From assembly GCA_029548715.1 (NCBI GenBank), contig JAKPMW010000348.1:1-23295 (forward strand): a stretch of DNA of 23,295 nt. Reading direction: 5' to 3'. Below, in pieces: positions 14,912 through 22,794 of the stretch. This DNA comes from Spirochaetota bacterium (GTDB lineage Bacteria > Spirochaetota > JAGLSM01 > JAKPMW01). Position numbers and translations under genes: made by a program. Positions within the stretch are counted from its first letter, which is position 1; every line of letters starts with the position of its first letter. A model generated the notes under the pieces. It saw only the letters and a program-made list of their open reading frames with translations. It searched no databases and was not told the origin of the DNA.

Positions 14912-15838
14912 TCACATCGCCTCCAAAGCGGATATGCACTGCCAGATGCAGCCCGGCACATCCATGATTGAATTCACCTCTGCAAACGCCTCCGCCTGTC
15001 TGCCCAGCGCAATCAGGGGGACCGGATTGGTGGTGTGGGCCCGGGTTGCACAGTCCTCGATATTTCCGTGGTCACTGGTCACCACCAGGGTTCCCCCGTC
15101 GGCAACGACCGCATCCGCCAGGACCGAAAGAAACCTGTCGAGGATGACCAGAAAATCCCGGGCCTCATCCACCCGGCCCTTGTGCCCAAGCATGTCGGTC
15201 ATGAATGTTTCGTACAAGACCAGCCCATGCATGCGGGCCAGACCCGCAAGATGGGAAGCTGCCTCTTCAGGTTGTATCCGGGGAACATCCTCACGCCCGG
15301 TCCGGGTCTGTACCATCGCACGGGTAATGTCCCAGTAGACTGCCTCACCCGCGCAAAGATCCTCCAGCATCCTGAAGCGGATCCCGGCTGCCATGACCGA
15401 AAGCGTTGTGGCTGATGGCGCACGGGTATCAGCGGCAAGTTCTTCAAAATATGCCCCGGAATACGCGTTGGCAAACGTCACAGGAATACCAGCCTCTGCT
15501 GCCCGCTTGAGAATGTTGTCCTGCCTGATGAGCGCGGTCAGTATCCTGCCCGGAAAGGCCGGCATATGTCCATCGCAGAGCAAGGCTGTGTTCTCTCCGG
15601 TAAACAGGGCCGCCTGTCCGGTCGCACTCTGGGGAAGACCAGGAACTCCCATGGTTGCATCGATTCCGTGTGCGACACAGTCCACCCTGTGGACCGAGAG
15701 TCCGGCCAGAAGAGGCATCCCGATCCGCTCTTCAAGTCCGGCCATGGTCCCGCCTGAAAAGGGGTTCGAGCCGGATTCAGGCGCCAGCCCGATCCCGTCG
15801 ACAAAGACAAAACATATCCGCCTGCCCTGCCAGTTCAT
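14912..15838 (-). CDS. iPGM-like metalloenzyme of the alkaline phosphatase superfamily
   Basis: A 308-residue protein. VFVDGIGLAP (Asp14), LPQSATGQAALFTGEN (Ser71 or Thr73 as nucleophile), TDMLGHKG (Asp215, His219), TSDHGNIED (Asp256, His257) and HTTNPVPLIALG (His268) reproduce the metal-binding pattern of cofactor-independent phosphoglycerate mutase and phosphopentomutase. It is much shorter than those enzymes (iPGM about 500 residues), so it lacks the usual inserted transferase domain. Its substrate is unknown; a phosphatase or mutase on a sugar or nucleotide phosphate is plausible. ATG at 15838 with a GGGGGG run just before it is preferred over GTG at 15862. The gene follows the HU terminator, so it needs its own promoter; none is clear. 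Confidence 0.85.
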   Translation of the reverse strand: MNWQGRRICFVFVDGIGLAPESGSNPFSGGTMAGLEERIGMPLLAGLSVHRVDCVAHGIDATMGVPGLPQSATGQAALFTGENTALLCDGHMPAFPGRILTALIRQDNILKRAAEAGIPVTFANAYSGAYFEELAADTRAPSATTLSVMAAGIRFRMLEDLCAGEAVYWDITRAMVQTRTGREDVPRIQPEEAASHLAGLARMHGLVLYETFMTDMLGHKGRVDEARDFLVILDRFLSVLADAVVADGGTLVVTSDHGNIEDCATRAHTTNPVPLIALGRQAEAFAEVNSIMDVPGCIWQCISALEAM

Positions 15839-15877
15839 ACGCCCCCCATATGACGCTGCCACGTCGTCTCACAGGAT

Positions 15878-15896
15878 TGAAGACTGTTCCCCACAA
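15878..15896. repeat. Short dispersed repeat, copy a
   Basis: TGAAGACTGTTCCCCACAA matches 22776-22794 at 17 of 19 positions. Both copies lie upstream of minus-strand genes, this one 40 bp before the metalloenzyme start. Confidence 0.4.
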
Positions 15897-15897
15897 T

Positions 15898-15927
15898 AAA
15901 AAAACCCCGCAGGGCATCCCTGCAGGG
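15898..15927 (-). terminator. Rho-independent terminator after the HU gene
   Basis: On the minus strand, CCCTGCAGGG pairs with CCCTGCGGGG across a three-base loop (10 bp, one mismatch) and is followed by seven T's. It lies 28 bp after the HU stop. Confidence 0.9.
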
Positions 15928-15954
15928 CAGTTTCATCCAGCACAGCATGCCTGA

Positions 15955-16266
15955 TTATTTCTTGGGAGCCGGAGGAAGAATGGCGTCCTTGCAAGCCTTG
16001 GCCAGGGTAAATTTAACGACCTTTTTTGCGGGAATCTTGATTGTCTCGCCGGTGGCAGGGTTGCGGCCAGTTCTGGCCGGTCGCTTGACAAGCTTGAGAA
16101 AGCCGAATCCGGGAAGAAGGAATTTTTCCTTCTTTTTGGCCTCGCGATATGCAAGGTCGTTGAGTGATTCGAGAAATGCGACAACCTGCTTTTTGGTCAT
16201 GCCGTTATGCTCGGCGAGTTCGGCGATGATCTCGCTTTTTGTGAGCGGTTTTACTGGTGTTGCCAT
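15955..16266 (-). CDS. HU-family histone-like DNA-binding protein
   Basis: A 103-residue nucleoid protein with the HU/IHF fold: N-terminal helices (LTKSEIIAELAEHNGMTKKQVVAFLESLNDLAYREA), the beta saddle FLLPGFGFLKLVKRPARTGRNPATGETIKIPAKKVVKFTLAKACKDAIL, including the DNA-binding arm with conserved RxGRNPxTGE. It binds and bends DNA as a dimer. The short N-terminal leader (MATPVKP) and Pro/Lys tail are slight extensions on the about 90-residue norm and recall spirochaete HU proteins. GAGGTG lies five bases before the ATG. The gene is monocistronic, with a near-consensus promoter and a strong terminator, as expected for an abundant protein. Confidence 0.96.
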   Translation of the reverse strand: MATPVKPLTKSEIIAELAEHNGMTKKQVVAFLESLNDLAYREAKKKEKFLLPGFGFLKLVKRPARTGRNPATGETIKIPAKKVVKFTLAKACKDAILPPAPKK

Positions 16267-16308
16267 GCCTTCACCTCGTATGGATATGCGTCAAATTATG
16301 ACTCGTGT

Positions 16309-16338
16309 AGCATAGTCATGGACTTTACCCTCTGTCAA
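16309..16338 (-). promoter_or_regulatory. HU gene promoter
   Basis: Minus-strand TTGACA (16333-16338) and TATGCT (16309-16314) with an 18-bp spacer. Predicted leader is about 36 bases. The rest of the 16267-16433 gap holds only a palindrome CAGTGCACTG next to the chemoreceptor stop and no clear terminator. Confidence 0.65.
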
Positions 16339-16433
16339 GAAGATTGGGTGCGAACACACAGCGCCAAAACCGAACTGATCCGACCTTAGCACACCATCCG
16401 GACACGCCAGGATGATTTTTTCCAGTGCACTGT

Positions 16434-18305
16434 TTACCTGTCCGGGATGTCCCGCCCATCTTCACCCTCGAGGGTACGCTGCCCCAGCACAATCTGTGTC
16501 AGATTGCCGGCCATCTCGCTCAGCACACTGGCATGGGCAGACAACTCCTCGGCCGTCGCTGAGGTCTCCTCGGCGGTCCCGGCCACCTGTTGCGTTACCC
16601 GTTCGATCTCACCTGCCGCTCCGGCAATATGGGCAACCCGTGTCGCCTGCTCACGGCTTGCCTCGGTGATCGCGGCCGTCTTCTCCCCAATTATGGTTGC
16701 GCTTTCAACGATACCTGAGAACTGGTTGTTCATGCTGCGGATAGCCCGGGCCGCACCGGAAACCTTGCTGACTGTTCCGTCCAGAAGCTCCTGGGTATCA
16801 TGCGCTGCCTCGGTCGTCCGCATGGCCAGACTGCGCACCTCGTCGGCAACCACGGCAAACCCGGCGCCGGCCGTTCCGGCCCGCGCCGCCTCGATCGCGG
16901 CATTGAGGGCCAGAAGATTGGTCTGGAAAGCAATCTCGTCAATCGTCTTGATGATCTTGCCAATCCGGTCACTGTCCTTTTCGATCTCTTCCATGCTGGC
17001 AGTCAGGGAGACCAGGTTTTTCAGTGCGGTCCCTGATAGTTCAATATTCGTGTTCATCAATCCGGCCGCACCCTCGGTCAACCCGGAAACCTCCCGGCTG
17101 CTGCGTGTCAGATCCGCCAGCGAGGCTGTCGTCTCTTCAAGCGCTGCAGCCTGACTCCCGGCCCCCTGGGCCAGTCCCTGACTGGCCTGGGCAACCTGGC
17201 TGGATGCACCATCAACCTGGCTGGCCGCATCACGTATCCGTTCGGCAATAACCACCAGCGGTTTGACGGTCTGCCGGACAACCAATAGCAGAAGCGACAT
17301 GAGAACAACAAGCATGCCGAGGGCAATCGAGAAACTGATAACGAGCAAATCCCGTACATCTGCCATGACCACGCTGACAGGAGCATCCACCACCAGTCCC
17401 CAGCGCTGGGGTGCAGCGCCCACAGTCACAGGCACAACGACCCGGAAGGCCGGTTCGCCAAGGATCGCCGAATCCTCTTCGCGAAAGAGAACATCCCCCC
17501 GCTGGACGGTTTCCTTGACCTGGCGCCAGGAAACATTGGTTCCGATATCCTTCGCCAGCCTGGCATCATCGGGATGTGTGACCCAGGTGCCATTGGCGGC
17601 AATCAGGGCTACGCGGCCCCGACCAAGAGGTCTGACATCATTGAGAATGGACTTGAGCCTGACAAGCACCATATCGATTCCCGCCACCCCGACAACCTCA
17701 CCTCCCGCATTCCGTATCGGGGCACAAAGGCTGGTCATCAGGACTCCGGCGGCATCCGGGTCAGCATAGGGATTGGTGGCCGCCGGCTTGCCCGAATCTT
17801 TCGCCAGCCAGTAAAACTCGTTTTCGGGCTTTGCCTTGTCAGAATAGTCGGTGATGGAAGTATATGTGTATGCTCCATCCTTTTTGGTCCAGAAAGGAGC
17901 AAACTCTCCCTTGCTGTTGGTGAACATGGCATGATCAGCAAATTCGGCATCCCGTCCGTCCAGCCTGTTTCGCTCCAGCACCACCCATGCCCCGTAATAC
18001 ATATCACCGGAAAGATTTTCTTTGAGCAGATCGACAAGCTGCAACCGGGTATAACGACCCGGGTTTTTCAGCACCCCGGCATATAAGGCTGCATTGGCCT
18101 CGGCCGTATACAACGCTGGCTCGAGGGTGGAGCCCACCACTCTGGCATACTGGCGTGCCGTAGCCATGAGCAGGGCCTCCGCTCCGTCAATCGCCTGGGA
18201 CCGTGATCGCAGCAAAATGAAGCCGAAGGAAAGAGCAAAAACCAGAATAATCACAATCCCGGCAGGCGCCAGAATTCGTATACGCAACCCCCGAGTCGCA
18301 AACAT
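16434..18305 (-). CDS. Methyl-accepting chemotaxis protein
   Basis: A 623-residue chemoreceptor. TM1 is at about 10-33, a periplasmic dCache-type sensor at about 35-315 (with YYGAWVVLERNRLDG, TNSKGEFAPFW and GGEVVGVAGIDMVL), TM2 at about 320-343, and a cytoplasmic coiled coil at about 355-610. The hairpin tip is DEIAFQTNLLALNAAIEAARAGTAGAGFAVVADEVRSLA (456-494), which binds CheA and CheW. After TM2 there is VVRQTVKPL but no recognisable GDL or DEIG features, so the HAMP linker is absent or reduced. No C-terminal CheR-binding pentapeptide is seen. ATG at 18305 follows AGGAGGGG and starts at the basic residues before TM1. The thioesterase gene lies 76 bp upstream on the same strand. The ligand is unknown. 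Confidence 0.95.
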   Translation of the reverse strand: MFATRGLRIRILAPAGIVIILVFALSFGFILLRSRSQAIDGAEALLMATARQYARVVGSTLEPALYTAEANAALYAGVLKNPGRYTRLQLVDLLKENLSGDMYYGAWVVLERNRLDGRDAEFADHAMFTNSKGEFAPFWTKKDGAYTYTSITDYSDKAKPENEFYWLAKDSGKPAATNPYADPDAAGVLMTSLCAPIRNAGGEVVGVAGIDMVLVRLKSILNDVRPLGRGRVALIAANGTWVTHPDDARLAKDIGTNVSWRQVKETVQRGDVLFREEDSAILGEPAFRVVVPVTVGAAPQRWGLVVDAPVSVVMADVRDLLVISFSIALGMLVVLMSLLLLVVRQTVKPLVVIAERIRDAASQVDGASSQVAQASQGLAQGAGSQAAALEETTASLADLTRSSREVSGLTEGAAGLMNTNIELSGTALKNLVSLTASMEEIEKDSDRIGKIIKTIDEIAFQTNLLALNAAIEAARAGTAGAGFAVVADEVRSLAMRTTEAAHDTQELLDGTVSKVSGAARAIRSMNNQFSGIVESATIIGEKTAAITEASREQATRVAHIAGAAGEIERVTQQVAGTAEETSATAEELSAHASVLSEMAGNLTQIVLGQRTLEGEDGRDIPDR

Positions 18306-18381
18306 GGCACCCCTCCTTGGCTGAACAATCGCACCTCCCTCTATTAGCGTGCAAAACCAGCACGAAATCAAGGGAAATTCG

Positions 18382-18801
18382 TCAGTCTGAGGCAACAACC
18401 GCCATTGTCAGCCGGGCAAGCGATACCGTCCGCTCCCGTTCATCCCTGTTTTCGATCTCCCAGACCTGGGTCGAACGGCCGATATGCCGGGCCGTTGCCC
18501 TGCACAACACGTACCCGCTCCGGACTGCCCTGAGGTGATTGATGTTGAGTTCCAGCCCGACGGCCCGGCCGGTTTCGAGTGCCAGGTTGGCCGCATAGCT
18601 TCCAACCGTCTCGGCCAGGGCGGCCGCCGCCCCACCATGCATGATGCCCATGTACTGGATTGTGCGCTGATCAACAGGCATGCGGGCTTCGAGCCAGTCA
18701 TCTCCAAATCCGACAAACTCAATCCCAATATGGCCGGTCATTGTCCCGGCTACGGTTCCGGACAACTGTTGCAGGGTAAAGTCCTTTTTCCAGACAGCCA
18801 C
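18382..18801 (-). CDS. PaaI-type hotdog-fold thioesterase
   Basis: A 139-residue hotdog thioesterase of the PaaI/4HBT group. The signature MGIMHGGAAAALAETVGSYAA (51-71) has the HGG turn (55-57) and the probable catalytic Glu64. The strands GLELNINHLRAV and QVWEIENRDERERTVSLARLTMAVV complete the fold. Such enzymes hydrolyse acyl-CoA or aryl-CoA thioesters in the cytoplasm; the substrate cannot be read from the sequence. The start is taken as GTG at 18801, because GGAGGAAGGA lies just before it and the length is then typical. The open frame runs far upstream without family similarity. It may share a transcript with the chemoreceptor gene downstream. Confidence 0.9.
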   Translation of the reverse strand: MAVWKKDFTLQQLSGTVAGTMTGHIGIEFVGFGDDWLEARMPVDQRTIQYMGIMHGGAAAALAETVGSYAANLALETGRAVGLELNINHLRAVRSGYVLCRATARHIGRSTQVWEIENRDERERTVSLARLTMAVVASD

Positions 18802-18853
18802 GTTCCTTCCTCCTTGCAGATGGATCACAAAAGCCATCACAGATGCTCCACGT

Positions 18854-18881
18854 AGCATACCATGCCATTTCGTGCTACACT
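18854..18881. promoter_or_regulatory. Facing divergent -10 elements for thioesterase and lipoprotein genes
   Basis: Minus-strand TATGCT (18854-18859) serves the thioesterase; plus-strand TGC-TACACT (18873-18881) serves the lipoprotein, about 20 bases from its ATG. GTAGCA and TGCTAC form an inverted repeat with a 15-bp spacer, and GCAT-ACC-ATGC lies within it. No good -35 is seen for either. The two promoters would compete or share a regulator. Confidence 0.4.
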
Positions 18882-18907
18882 CGAAGCAGATTCGCGGGAG
18901 GTGCAGA

Positions 18908-19387
18908 ATGCTTCGGGTTTCACTGATACTGGCAGGTCTCTGGCTGATCCTTGCTGCCAGCGCCTGTTCCTCCGGCCCTGCCGTCTGGGACGTGCTTGTC
19001 CCCTCGGACTGGCCAGCCACCATCGTCCCCGAGGGGGCCAAATCGGCGGCCATCTCTCCGGATGGGGCCGTCAAGGCTGTCATCTATGAATATGTCTCGG
19101 ACCTGTCCGCGGACGACTTTCTTGTCCAGTGGAAAAACCGCACCCCCCATGTCTCGGTCATCAAGGACGTCGAAGACCGGGGAATCCAGCTTGCCCGCCG
19201 CTTCAGGGCCTCATCGGTTGCGACCCTGCACCTCGGAATCAGGCAGGACAAGGGGTCCGGGTCATTGCGGGCTTTTGCCTACGCCAAGGGATCGACCGTA
19301 GTCCTGATCGAGATCAGGGCCACCCACACCTCTCCCCGCTCGTTTACGGATGGATCCCGGATTGCCGAATCCTTCCGTTTCCGCTGA
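18908..19387 (+). CDS. Small lipoprotein of unknown function
   Basis: A 159-residue protein with a classical lipoprotein signal (MLRVSLILAGLWLILAASAC, lipobox ASAC, Cys20). The mature part is compact alpha/beta: AKSAAISPDGAVKAVIYEYVSDLSADDFLVQWKNRTPHVSVIKDVEDRGIQLARRF, then strands ending in STVVLIEIRATH and a final basic IAESFRFR. It is probably attached to a membrane facing the periplasm. I recognise no named family. ATG at 18908 follows GGGAGGTG and starts the signal peptide; the much longer open frame upstream lies antisense to the thioesterase. It is divergent from the thioesterase and converges on the next lipoprotein gene with only two bases between stop codons. Confidence 0.82.
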   Translation: MLRVSLILAGLWLILAASACSSGPAVWDVLVPSDWPATIVPEGAKSAAISPDGAVKAVIYEYVSDLSADDFLVQWKNRTPHVSVIKDVEDRGIQLARRFRASSVATLHLGIRQDKGSGSLRAFAYAKGSTVVLIEIRATHTSPRSFTDGSRIAESFRFR

Positions 19388-19389
19388 GA

Positions 19390-19764
19390 TTACTCGCGCA
19401 CCAGCCTGCAATAGACCGACTCTGCCCTGCCCCACTCTTCACGGGTAAAACTGACCGTCGACGGATTGCCGGACAGCTTTGCATCAAACAGGGAGAGAAC
19501 CGAACGGCCAGAGTCGATCCAGCCCGCATAGCTTGAGGTGCGGTTGTCTTCAATCGGCTGTCTGACCTTTTCGTCCCGCTGCAGGGCATCAAGGCTGCGC
19601 GCCCAGCCATTGACCCTGTCTTCAAGCAAGCGCCTTTCACGCTCAATCACAGAGCGTGAGACATCGGTTATGTCCCGGATATCCCCCTGATAGCTGTATC
19701 CACTCGCGCACGAGAGACAAACGACTCCAGCCAGCACTACGACAGCCAATATCCTCGCAATCAC
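19390..19764 (-). CDS. Small lipoprotein of unknown function
   Basis: A 124-residue protein with an N-terminal hydrophobic signal and lipobox-like CLSC (lipidated Cys19; Cys16 is an alternative). The mature part is mostly helical and charged, with VSRSVIERERRLLEDRVNGWARSLDALQRDEKV suggesting a coiled coil, then WIDSGRSVLSLFDAKLSGN and REEWGRAESVYCRLVRE. The start is GTG at 19764 with GGAGG five bases upstream. It is the last gene after the Na/Pi cotransporter, 46 bp downstream, and may be transcribed with it. I recognise no family. Confidence 0.8.
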   Translation of the reverse strand: MIARILAVVVLAGVVCLSCASGYSYQGDIRDITDVSRSVIERERRLLEDRVNGWARSLDALQRDEKVRQPIEDNRTSSYAGWIDSGRSVLSLFDAKLSGNPSTVSFTREEWGRAESVYCRLVRE

Positions 19765-19810
19765 ACAGACCTCCAGTCCGGTTTAGTACACAGCCTGCCC
19801 GCAGCACCCG

Positions 19811-21559
19811 TCAGCGCTCGTGGTTCATCAGCGCCAGCGCCCGGGCAATATTGAAGGCAAAATCTCCGATATGCTCCATCTGCTGAAGCTTGTCGATAAA
19901 AAGGATCTCACCACGAACACTCGCCCCATGCTCAATCCGCTTGCGAGCCGCTTTTTTGAAGGCATTGCGGTACTCGTCGATCCGGCGTTCCATGGCCGCC
20001 GCCCTGTCCAGCTCGGACTGTGTCATGCTCGAGCCAAGGTGCTTGTTGATCAGGGCCAGGAATTCGCGGACCAGATCGGTATAGGGCCTGGTCTCCTCAA
20101 CAACACCCTTGGCGTATTCGTATTTCTTGTCGCTGCGCTTTTTTGCCAAAAGGATCAGGCGGTAGCACGAATCGGCAATACTCTCAAGTTCGTCCGTAAT
20201 CCGTATCAGGGCAGCAACGTCGGATGCACTGTTGTCGCTGAGGTTATAGCGCGAGCACTCGCCGAGGAAGCGTGAAATCTCGGACTGCATCTGATCGGTC
20301 AGTTCTTCCTTTTTTGCAAACAGCTTGACATCGTCCTCGAAATCAGTTTCACGATTATGCATGATCTCGGAGAAGCGGGTAAACATCTCCTCGACGACAC
20401 CCGCCATCTTCTGCACTTCCTTGCGGGCCTGGGCAATATTCATCTCGGGAGTATCCTGCAGGGATGCCGTCATGAATTTGAGCCTGTAGACCCCGTCCTC
20501 GACCGGCTCGCGCTTTCCGCGGACAAGTTTCATGACAATGTAGGTAAACTGTGGAACAAACCAGATCATCACGAAGGTATTGGCAACGTTAAAAATGGTG
20601 TGAAAAAGAGCTATTCCGGTTGCCAGCGTGACACCATCCGTCACTGGTCCCAGATAACTGTGAAAAACGGCTGCCCCTCCGGTAAACGTGGTATCCATGG
20701 TACTCCCGAAAAGCGTTCCCGGTATCATGCTATCGACCATGCGGATAAAGAGGGGAAAGACCGTTGTCACCCAGATCACCCCAAAAACGTTGAACATGGT
20801 GTGTGCCATGGCCGCCCGGCGCGCATCCAGGGGGGTCCCGATGGATGCCAACTGTGCCGTGATGGTTGTCCCGATGTTTTCACCAAGAACAATGGCCGCC
20901 GCCGAGGGAAAATCGATCCAACCCTGAAAGGCCATGGTCTGGGTGATGGCAACGGTTGCACTCGAGGACTGGACGACAACCGTCATGACCGCACCGATGA
21001 CGACAAAGGCAAGATGCGACAATATCCCGGAACCGGAAAAGACCTTGACCATCTCCAGAATCTCCGGATTGCTCTGGATATCAGGCATGCTGTCCTTGAG
21101 GTACGAAAGACCCAGAAAGAGAAGGCCGAACCCGATCAGACACTCGCCGAAATTTTCCTTCTTGAGTTTCTTGATAAAGAGAAGGGGAAGTCCCAGACCG
21201 ATGGCCGGCAGGGCCATGGCGGCTATCTTCATCTTGAATCCGAAGATGGCCACGATCCAGCCGGTAACAGTCGTCCCGATGTTGGCGCCCATGATGACCC
21301 CGACAGCCTGAACCAGGGTCAGCATCCCGGCACTGACAAAGCTGACCACCATAACGGTGGTAGCGGATGAAGACTGAACTACCGTAGTCACACCCAGGCC
21401 GGTAAACAGCGCCGAGACCCTGTTTTTCGTCATCAGCCCCAGTGTCTTCTGCAGCTTTTCACCGGCCGCCTTCTGGATCCCGTCGCTCATCACCTTCATG
21501 CCGTAGATAAACAGGCCAAGGCTTCCCAAAATTTGCAACAAGGTTTCAATCACACCCAT
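19811..21559 (-). CDS. Na/Pi cotransporter family protein with PhoU-like tail
   Basis: A 582-residue membrane protein of the NptA/PNaS (SLC34-like) family. The two inverted repeats carry the hallmark motifs: VVQSSSATT (about 60-68) with GANIGTTVTG (91-100), and VVVQSSSATVAI (about 194-205) with GENIGTTITA (226-235). Around eight or nine hydrophobic helices fill residues 5-345. From about 370 to 580 the protein is soluble and helical, resembling a PhoU domain, which may couple transport to phosphate status. ATG at 21559 begins MGVIETLLQILGSLGLF, typical of the family; GGGG lies 11 bases upstream, somewhat far. In-frame ATGs up to 21646 are possible and one would overlap the HydE stop. It lies 83 bp after HydE on the same strand. 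Confidence 0.93.
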   Translation of the reverse strand: MGVIETLLQILGSLGLFIYGMKVMSDGIQKAAGEKLQKTLGLMTKNRVSALFTGLGVTTVVQSSSATTVMVVSFVSAGMLTLVQAVGVIMGANIGTTVTGWIVAIFGFKMKIAAMALPAIGLGLPLLFIKKLKKENFGECLIGFGLLFLGLSYLKDSMPDIQSNPEILEMVKVFSGSGILSHLAFVVIGAVMTVVVQSSSATVAITQTMAFQGWIDFPSAAAIVLGENIGTTITAQLASIGTPLDARRAAMAHTMFNVFGVIWVTTVFPLFIRMVDSMIPGTLFGSTMDTTFTGGAAVFHSYLGPVTDGVTLATGIALFHTIFNVANTFVMIWFVPQFTYIVMKLVRGKREPVEDGVYRLKFMTASLQDTPEMNIAQARKEVQKMAGVVEEMFTRFSEIMHNRETDFEDDVKLFAKKEELTDQMQSEISRFLGECSRYNLSDNSASDVAALIRITDELESIADSCYRLILLAKKRSDKKYEYAKGVVEETRPYTDLVREFLALINKHLGSSMTQSELDRAAAMERRIDEYRNAFKKAARKRIEHGASVRGEILFIDKLQQMEHIGDFAFNIARALALMNHER

Positions 21560-21642
21560 ACCAGCACAAACCCCTTTCATTGCAAGCGGCACGGACCCGT
21601 CCCACATCCACGCCATATTCTGGTGACCAGACACCAGATCCG

Positions 21643-22692
21643 TCAAGTGTCGCGTTGTCCTTTTCTGTCAAACGCATCCCCGGGGCCGTCGGCGACATGC
21701 CGCCCCAGGGCCTCAATCCGCAGCCTGGCACAACCCAGGCAGGCGCTCCCATCCTCATCCGCACACGGCTTTCCGGGATAGAGCTGATAGGCGGCCCGGT
21801 AGGGCTGCGGCGTAACATTGGGCATAAAGACATTGGCCCCGCAGGCAAGAAGACGCTCCCGCCCGTCGTCGGGGAAGAGTGCGTCATACGCCGTCGTGGC
21901 CGGGATGTGGGCTCGCTCGTTATAGAGACGCAGAACGGCGACCGCCATAAAAAACATCTCCGGGTCATCCGCCCACCGGTTTGGTGTCCCCGCAAGGGGT
22001 GTCCCCTGGTGGGCGATAAACGGCCCGACCCCGATCATGTCAAGTTCAAGCTCGCGGCAGAGCAGGATATTGCGCGCAAGCGTTTCTATTTCCTCGCCGG
22101 GGACACCGATCAAAAACCCGCTTCCGACCTGCACTCCCAGACCGCGCAGGGTGTCAAGTGCCTCCAGTCGCTCGGCAAGGCTTGAGTCATGATGCAGGCG
22201 GGCATAGAGTCCAGGGTCGCTGGTCTCAAAACGGAGCAGGTAGCGCCGCATGCCTGCTGTCTTCCAGGCGGCATACACTTCGGGCGAACGCACACCGCAG
22301 GAGACCGTGATGGCAAGGCCACACTCCTGATCGATCCGGCCGATGATGCGCTCGAGTGCGGCATCGCCCATCGCGGGCGGCTCGCCGGACTGCAGGACCA
22401 CAGTCTTGCAACCGCCGACCGCCGCTGCCCTGGCAGCCGTCACAATTTCGTCCTCGGTCATGGTATAGCGCTTGACTGCACTGTTGCCGGCCCGAATACC
22501 ACAATAGGCACAGTTTTTTGCACAACGGTTGGAGATCTCGATAATCCCCCGCAGATGAACCGCATCACCAAAAATTCGTGCACGGACGGCATTGGCCTCG
22601 TCCCTGACACAGCGACCCGCCTCACCACGCTGCCGCAGGCGCTGGATGACGTCATTGATACGATCAGCATCATCGGCTGTAGCCTGCGCCAT
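21643..22692 (-). CDS. hydE: [FeFe]-hydrogenase maturation radical SAM protein HydE
   Basis: A 349-residue radical SAM enzyme. RGIIEISNRCAKNCAYCGIRAGN holds the CX3CX2C cluster ligands Cys57, Cys61 and Cys64. VVLQSGE follows, and the C-terminus has Cys310, Cys318 and Cys321 in a CX7CX2C pattern that matches the second cluster site in Thermotoga HydE. Length and spacing both fit HydE, which helps assemble the H-cluster of [FeFe] hydrogenase. PylB and BioB are related, but this combination points to HydE. The start at 22692 follows AAGGTGGTGAGG; 12 further codons are open upstream. HydF, HydG and the hydrogenase are not in the window. Their presence elsewhere would imply hydrogen production or uptake in an anaerobe. 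Confidence 0.88.
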   Translation of the reverse strand: MAQATADDADRINDVIQRLRQRGEAGRCVRDEANAVRARIFGDAVHLRGIIEISNRCAKNCAYCGIRAGNSAVKRYTMTEDEIVTAARAAAVGGCKTVVLQSGEPPAMGDAALERIIGRIDQECGLAITVSCGVRSPEVYAAWKTAGMRRYLLRFETSDPGLYARLHHDSSLAERLEALDTLRGLGVQVGSGFLIGVPGEEIETLARNILLCRELELDMIGVGPFIAHQGTPLAGTPNRWADDPEMFFMAVAVLRLYNERAHIPATTAYDALFPDDGRERLLACGANVFMPNVTPQPYRAAYQLYPGKPCADEDGSACLGCARLRIEALGRHVADGPGDAFDRKGQRDT

Positions 22693-22750
22693 CCTCACCA
22701 CCTTTTCATTCAATCTGTCCGCCCGCATGCAGCGTCGGTCACACTTCTCC

Positions 22751-22789
22751 GGGAACAGCCGGCCAGGAGCAGGCCTGAGGACTGTTCCC
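22751..22789 (-). other. Inverted repeat in the leader of hydE
   Basis: GGGAACAG (22751-22758) pairs with CTGTTCCC (22782-22789), with an inner GGCC/GGCC pairing. No T-run follows on the minus strand. It lies between the ABC ATPase stop and the HydE start and could be an attenuator, a protein site or a repeat element. Confidence 0.4.
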
Positions 22790-22794
22790 CAAAA
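22776..22794. repeat. Short dispersed repeat, copy b
   Basis: TGAGGACTGTTCCCCAAAA matches 15878-15896 at 17 of 19 positions. It overlaps one arm of the inverted repeat upstream of hydE. Confidence 0.4.

Noticed and set aside
15758..15780. tRNA-like GGTTCGA stretch
   Set aside because: It lies inside the metalloenzyme coding sequence and no acceptor or anticodon stem can be formed around it.
18318..18370. Possible own promoter of the chemoreceptor (TTGATT, 17 bp, GCTAAT) with a CGTGC/GCACG hairpin in the spacer
   Set aside because: The -10 match is mediocre and the gene may simply be transcribed from the thioesterase promoter; not strong enough to list.
18802..19083. Upstream extension of the thioesterase to 233 residues
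   Set aside because: The extension is antisense to a lipoprotein gene, lacks family similarity and would make the hotdog protein far too long; GTG at 18801 has a strong ribosome-binding site.
20357..21370. Long plus-strand open frame of 337 codons
   Set aside because: It is antisense to the Na/Pi cotransporter, which has clear family motifs; its translation is rich in His, Asp and Gly as expected of a shadow frame.
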